Source: an uncultured Bacilli bacterium
Lineage (GTDB): Bacteria > Bacillota_I > Bacilli_A > RF39 > UBA660
NCBI GenBank assembly: GCA_910584165.1
Contig: CAJTZU010000004.1
Location: 1 to 64,000 of the forward strand
Direction of reading: 5' to 3'
DNA: 64,000 nt
The notes under the pieces are model-generated. The model made no database searches and was not told the origin of the DNA. It saw nothing but the letters and a program-made list of their open reading frames with translations. Positions 60,353 through 64,000 of the stretch are shown here, in pieces; positions within the stretch are counted from its first letter, which is position 1, and each line of letters begins with the position of its first letter. A program made the position numbers and the translations under genes.

Positions 60353-60568
60353 CTAAATAATTTCGAACTGGTCGACTCCATATATCAAAGCTAGAGTACT
60401 GCCAATAGTATCCCATTTCATATGAAGTTGACCATCATCATCAATATGATCTACAGTTCCCAAAGTACCATCTGGTATTGCTTGGGGATCATCCATATGA
60501 ATCAATCTAACTCTTGTACCTACAGGAAATAATTTCTTAATCTTCTCAACTTCTTCACTTGGTCTCAT
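60353..60568 (-). CDS. DUF4314 protein
   Basis: 71 residues from ATG 60568, chosen because AGGAGG lies 7 bases upstream. FPVGTRVRLIHMDDPQAIPDG, then GTVDHIDDDGQLHMKWD and LALIYGVDQFEI match DUF4314, a small SH3-like beta domain common in phages and conjugative elements of Firmicutes. Its biochemical role is unknown. It is a reliable marker that this DNA is mobile. Confidence 0.9.
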   Translation of the reverse strand: MRPSEEVEKIKKLFPVGTRVRLIHMDDPQAIPDGTLGTVDHIDDDGQLHMKWDTIGSTLALIYGVDQFEII

Positions 60569-60835
60569 ACCTGTTCCTCCTCTCATGAATTACAACACTT
60601 TAAAGTAAATAAAAAAGCTCTAACTTTCTTAGTTTGTAGAAGAATTAGACCTCTTTTAACAGGCAATGAATTAAATTGTATGGATTTATATTACAATCAC
60701 AGTTTGAAAGGAAATGAGCATTTAGTTAACTCAACATTTTGAAATGTTTAATCATCACCTAGCTTGTATAATACCATAAGTTTTAAAAATTACAGCCCCT
60801 TAATAAAAAACTAGAATAAAAGATACTTACTAGTA

Positions 60836-61174
60836 TCATCCATAGTCATCACCACTAAACCAATCAATGTGCACAGGTGTAGTCAATTTCCTAAGATTAG
60901 AATCCAATGCAACTTTAAAGTATGCGAATAAGCAATCTATCAGTTGTCCTTCTTCGTCTTTAAGTTTGTTTCTTTTAATGCAACTAATAGTATAGCTAAC
61001 TGCTAGGATGCATGTCTTGAATTCATAGTATCGCAAAATGTCTTCAAATAGACTATCGAATAGGCATAAATCGAACTCATTATCTCCAGCAATCAGCTTT
61101 CTTCTAATTAATTCTAAAGTAAAAATATGATGTGGTGTTTTATCATTTTTCTTGTAACTTGTATCTTCTTTCAT
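60836..61174 (-). CDS. Small helical protein, unknown function
   Basis: 112 residues, helical, with three cysteines (NEFDLCLFD, FKTCILAV, IDCLFAYF). No motif. About 250 bp without a gene precede and follow it (60587-60835 and 61175-61342); those gaps are A/T-rich and show nothing else I can support. Confidence 0.5.
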   Translation of the reverse strand: MKEDTSYKKNDKTPHHIFTLELIRRKLIAGDNEFDLCLFDSLFEDILRYYEFKTCILAVSYTISCIKRNKLKDEEGQLIDCLFAYFKVALDSNLRKLTTPVHIDWFSGDDYG

Positions 61175-61342
61175 CTTTCTTCTATTAACTCCTTTGATTT
61201 TGTATTTAACCTCTAAATCAAAGGATTAGCAATAAAACTGTAAATTATTAATCATTTACTTCAAATAAAGTTAGTTTTCTAGTTAAAAAGCATAGGCTTT
61301 TATAAAAACTTGTGATATTTATTGTTACGAGGAAGTGAAAAT

Positions 61343-61543
61343 ATGGGAAAACATAAATATCCTATAGGATATAAATTTAATAAATTGACTATAATTGAAT
61401 TTCTTGGAAGTGCAGAAGATAAAAACCGACACTCCAGATATAGATGTCAATGTGAATGTGGAAAAACAGTCAATGTTCTAACACAATACATACAAATCCA
61501 GAAAAGTTGTGGCTGTGCTCCAAGAGAAAAAAGAACACTATAA
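61343..61543 (+). CDS. Phage-type zinc-binding small protein
   Basis: 66 residues. The sequence YPIGYKFNKLTIIEFLG, then RYRCQCECGKTVNVLTQYI and KSCGCAP is the 'G-x-x-F/L-T-V...C-x-CxCG...SCGC' module seen in phage proteins and at the start of some HNH endonucleases. The four or five Cys should bind zinc. Here it stands alone with no nuclease domain. Start ATG 61343 follows GAGGAAGTG. Confidence 0.65.
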   Translation: MGKHKYPIGYKFNKLTIIEFLGSAEDKNRHSRYRCQCECGKTVNVLTQYIQIQKSCGCAPREKRTL

Positions 61544-61601
61544 GTTCTATTCATCTCTAACAGATAGATATTTACATAAATAGAATTATCTAGTTACTAA
61601 A

Positions 61602-61623
61602 AGCAACCCATAGTTAGGTTGTT
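61602..61623 (+). terminator. Probable terminator of the zinc-binding gene
   Basis: AGCAACC (61602-61608) pairs with GGTTGTT (61617-61623), including one G-U pair on the plus strand, followed by ATTTAT. Confidence 0.5.
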
Positions 61624-61645
61624 ATTTATAAATAAAATATATCTC

Positions 61646-62122
61646 TTAATAATACACTTCATTGTTCTTAGTTAGGATTAAATTGATAAGTGAATCAATA
61701 TAAACATCAATATCTAATAAATCATTCAAATGACTGGAATCCGGTGTTTCAAGTGGAACTTCACTATCTAGATATCCATAGATAATAACATATTCAATAT
61801 CTCTAGTAAGATCACCTAATTTATCGATGTCACCTTTAATATTATCAGCATCATAAATAATTTTCCAAATCTTCGTATAAAGCTCACGATTGTAAAGCGT
61901 AAATACTTCTTTTCTATCCTTAAAGCGGATAACGTTACCTGTTGTTGAATCATTTGGAACACTTAAATTAAGTCTAACCAAAGATTCCAACTCTTGTAAC
62001 GCATCTTTCTTTAAAATAAAAAGTTTCTGCTTACCAACACTATACCTAACTTCACCATCAGTAAAAATAGTTACTGCATGTTTACCCTTAACTCTCAATA
62101 TCCAATCTTTATTCTTCTTCAT
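61646..62122 (-). CDS. Small protein, paralogue of its upstream neighbour
   Basis: 158 residues from ATG 62122, which has GGAGG 9 bases upstream within the 3' end of the previous gene (14-bp overlap). KDWILRVKGKHAVTIFTDGEVRYSV, split strands, then KLFILKKDALQELESLVRLNL parallels the upstream protein (NWYIKVQ...YQITLYEDGRVFG...KICVLNDSVIAEIRELVELDL). Both thus share a beta-hairpin sheet plus helix. No family recognised. Confidence 0.6.
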   Translation of the reverse strand: MKKNKDWILRVKGKHAVTIFTDGEVRYSVGKQKLFILKKDALQELESLVRLNLSVPNDSTTGNVIRFKDRKEVFTLYNRELYTKIWKIIYDADNIKGDIDKLGDLTRDIEYVIIYGYLDSEVPLETPDSSHLNDLLDIDVYIDSLINLILTKNNEVYY

Positions 62123-62522
62123 CTGAGCATACCTCCGATGGAATCGCATAAATCTCTTCTGCAATAGCAATAAGATCATCTTCACGTACAAATAATCTCT
62201 TAAAATTATCTTTCTTGAAGATCATTCTTACTACTTGTTGGGCGAACCTCCAACCTCTAACTTTTAATCGGTCTTTACTGGAAGCATTATTCCAAAATTT
62301 TACTATAAAACCATCATGTTCTTGAACATGGTAGCCATAAGATCTGATTATTGGCAAATCTAACTCTACTAGTTCTCTTATTTCAGCTATAACTGAATCA
62401 TTTAAAACACAGATCTTCTGATTTTTCTCTTGACCAAAAACTCTACCATCTTCATAAAGGGTAATTTGATACCTACTTGTAGGGTTTTGTACCTTGATAT
62501 ACCAATTCTTCGACATCGCCAT
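62109..62522 (-). CDS. Small protein, first of a tandem paralogous pair
   Basis: 137 residues from ATG 62522 (AAAGGA 6 bases upstream). It has the same N-terminal sheet and helix as the following gene, then a basic middle (KDRLKVRGWRFAQQVVRMIFKK) and an acidic end (EVCSDEEE). The pair is the second tandem duplication in this element. Function unknown. Confidence 0.6.
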   Translation of the reverse strand: MAMSKNWYIKVQNPTSRYQITLYEDGRVFGQEKNQKICVLNDSVIAEIRELVELDLPIIRSYGYHVQEHDGFIVKFWNNASSKDRLKVRGWRFAQQVVRMIFKKDNFKRLFVREDDLIAIAEEIYAIPSEVCSDEEE

Positions 62523-62543
62523 ATAAAATCCTTTCAAAAACAC

Positions 62544-63042
62544 ATTATTTGGCCATTTCTAGCCACTTTGTGACCTGTTCTCTAAAGGTGTAATCCAAAT
62601 ACCCAGCAAGCCAAGTAATCAAAGAATTAACCACCTTTTAAAACAAATCACTAAAATCAAATTTTCTCATATAACCTGGATACTCTTTGTATCTCTAGTT
62701 ACTAAACTTTTAAATACCTGTAAAACAAATAAATACCTGTTAAATTATTCTTTCTCTTAATAAATCAATCCTTTAAAAATAATTTTCCTATAAAAACTAT
62801 TATAATTAAGAGTTAAATCATCATTATTTAAATTATTATTCTCTATACAGTTATTATAATTATCGCTTTAATAAACGAGGTCAGCATCTCGCATCTAAGT
62901 TGAAAAATCTGTGCTGGAAATATCGATGACCATGTAACAATCATCTATCTTAATATACGAAATATTTCCATAAAAGTATATTATTCTAAGTCAATGTGAT
63001 ATACTATAAGTATGCACACATATTTGGAAAGGAAATAATTGT
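62544..63042. other. 500-bp non-coding stretch before the serine recombinase
   Basis: No gene-like frame. It holds direct repeats of TAAATACCTGT at 62711-62721 and 62730-62740 (19-bp period), which may be an operator, and very A/T-rich DNA at 62750-62870. A TATACT box (near 63000) is a possible -10 for the recombinase, without a convincing -35. Confidence 0.45.
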
Positions 63043-64000
63043 ATGAAACATTCAAACAAACATGACAATCGCAAATTTGCTATCTATTCAAGAAAATCAA
63101 AATATACTGGTAAAGGAGAAAGCACAACTAATCAAATTGAAATGTGTAAAAATAAAATTCTCTATACATTTCCAGATGCCGACATAGAAAATGATATTAT
63201 CATCTATGAGGATGAAGGTTATACTGGATATAATATGAACCGCCCTGACTTTCAAAGAATGTTAAAAGATATACGAGATAAAAAAATAAAGACTATCGCT
63301 TTCTATAAACTTGATAGAATTAGCCGTAATGTATCAGAATTTAGTAACTTAGTAAATGAACTAGATGAGTATGAGGTTACATTCTTATCAGCTACTGAAA
63401 GTATAGAAAATGTCACACCAACTGGTCGTGCAATGATGTTTATGATTTCAGTCTTTGCACAATTAGAAAGAGATACTATTGCAGAACGTATAAGAGACAA
63501 CATGATAGAATTGGCTAAAACCGGTCGTTGGCTAGGTGGTCAAACACCAACAGGTTATGATTCAGAACCAATAGTATACCATGACTTGGAAGGCAAAAAG
63601 AGAACCTTATTCAAACTTACTGAAAATGATGAACTTCCTACTATAATTACTTTATTTTCTAAAATGTTAGAATTAAAATCATTAACTAAATTAGAAACAT
63701 ATACTCTTCAAAATGATATGGTGACTAAAGAAGGAAAAAGATTTACTCGTTGGGGCTTAAAAGCCATTCTAACAAACCCAGTTTATGCCGTTGCTGATCA
63801 AAACATATTAGATTATCTTACTGATTTGAAACTAAATATCTACGCAGAGGAAAAAGACTTTAATGGTAAGCATGGTTTAATGGTGTATAATAAGACTGAG
63901 AAGAAGGGAAAATCAAAAACAGTTGTAAAAAAAGATATGGAAGAATGGATTGTTGCTATAGGAAAACATAAAGGTACGATTAAAGGTAAAGACTGGGTTG
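63043..64000 (+). CDS. Large serine recombinase of the skin-like element, partial
   Basis: Open from ATG 63043 (GGAAAGGAAATAATTGT upstream) to the window end, 319 codons. FAIYSRKSKYTGKGESTTNQIEM holds the nucleophile Ser (in the S-R-K-S region), YEDEGYTGYNMNRPDFQRML, then TIAFYKLDRISRNVSEF (catalytic Arg) and FAQLERDTIAERIRDNM are the catalytic domain. RWLGGQTPTGYD opens the recombinase DNA-binding domain. It is of the SpoIVCA type, the enzyme that excises skin from sigK in B. subtilis. It reads toward the right end of the element, where the second attachment site is expected. Confidence 0.92.
   Translation, partial: MKHSNKHDNRKFAIYSRKSKYTGKGESTTNQIEMCKNKILYTFPDADIENDIIIYEDEGYTGYNMNRPDFQRMLKDIRDKKIKTIAFYKLDRISRNVSEFSNLVNELDEYEVTFLSATESIENVTPTGRAMMFMISVFAQLERDTIAERIRDNMIELAKTGRWLGGQTPTGYDSEPIVYHDLEGKKRTLFKLTENDELPTIITLFSKMLELKSLTKLETYTLQNDMVTKEGKRFTRWGLKAILTNPVYAVADQNILDYLTDLKLNIYAEEKDFNGKHGLMVYNKTEKKGKSKTVVKKDMEEWIVAIGKHKGTIKGKDWV

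Larger units (their letters stand above)
50989..64000. mobile_element. Skin-like sigK intervening element, left part (at least 13 kb)
   Basis: The element starts where sigK homology ends (50986-50995). It contains XRE proteins, a DnaB-like helicase, a possible initiator, a resolvase, membrane proteins, a GIY-YIG-like protein, DUF4314 and a large serine recombinase at the right edge. No capsid, terminase or tail gene is seen in this part. Gene style differs from the flanking chromosome: many small orphan genes on one strand with strong ribosome-binding sites. The right junction and C-terminal sigK half are beyond the window. Confidence 0.8.

Noticed and set aside
51000..63000. Complete prophage instead of a skin-like element
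   Set aside because: No terminase, portal, capsid, tail, holin or lysin gene could be recognised in this 12 kb. The part beyond the window could still contain some.
1..64000. CRISPR array
   Set aside because: No regularly spaced direct repeats of 24-40 bp with unique spacers were seen; the short repeats found are paired operators or hairpin arms.

Overview
The window is low-GC DNA of Bacillota/Bacilli type. It probably comes from an uncultured, spore-forming relative of the Mycoplasmatota-Erysipelotrichia side of the phylum; this is inferred from gene content and base composition, not from a marker gene. Supporting genes are a sigma-K homologue, a SpoIIID-like regulator, a Type VII secretion (T7SS/ESX) locus, a lipoteichoic-acid-synthase-like enzyme, LspA, RluD, LepA, HemW, RecG, RecD2 and ThyX. 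Strong Shine-Dalgarno sites and simple hairpin/U-tract terminators are common. No rRNA, tRNA or CRISPR array was seen.

1-11.5 kb (minus strand): a T7SS locus. Read in the direction of transcription it holds a membrane-anchored wall hydrolase, the FHA/FtsK ATPase EssC, the ubiquitin-like EsaB/YukD, a lipoprotein with an HExxH-like site, a run of small helical WXG100-type proteins, and at least two DUF4176 proteins with repeated 'FDENGVV' tails. 11.5-16.1 kb: a divergent PurA-family enzyme, a coiled-coil protein of unknown role, and a sirtuin paired with a PD-(D/E)XK-like protein.

16.1-26.1 kb: a complete integrative mobilizable element of about 10 kb. It is bounded by a 12-bp direct repeat (CTCTTCAGGGGG) and has inserted into the 3' part of a small RNA gene downstream of recG. 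It carries a tyrosine integrase, a MobV relaxase with an oriT-like hairpin, a RepA-like ATPase, a small HTH protein, and an XRE repressor with repeated operators. Its cargo is a DUF4365 protein, an SDR, a P-loop kinase-like protein, a Gfo/Idh oxidoreductase and a protein with a possible HEPN/DUF4145-like C-terminus. The cargo is the best candidate here for an undescribed accessory or defence system.

26.2-50.6 kb: ordinary chromosomal genes: recG, a small-multidrug-export family protein, a HerA-like ATPase, an LtaS-like sulfatase, a HAAS/DUF1700 protein, tmk-thyX, a TraB-family protein, hemW, a SpoIIID-like protein, lepA, a rhomboid protease, rluD-lspA, a SepF-like protein and recD2.

50.7-64 kb: a sigK homologue is cut after codon 110, at the same codon region where the skin element interrupts sigK in Bacillus subtilis. 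It is followed by at least 13 kb of mobile DNA: XRE proteins, a DnaB-like helicase, a possible replication initiator, a resolvase, a GIY-YIG-like protein, DUF4314, and pairs of small paralogues. A large serine recombinase runs off the right edge. This is a skin-like sigK intervening element; the C-terminal half of sigK should lie beyond position 64000.
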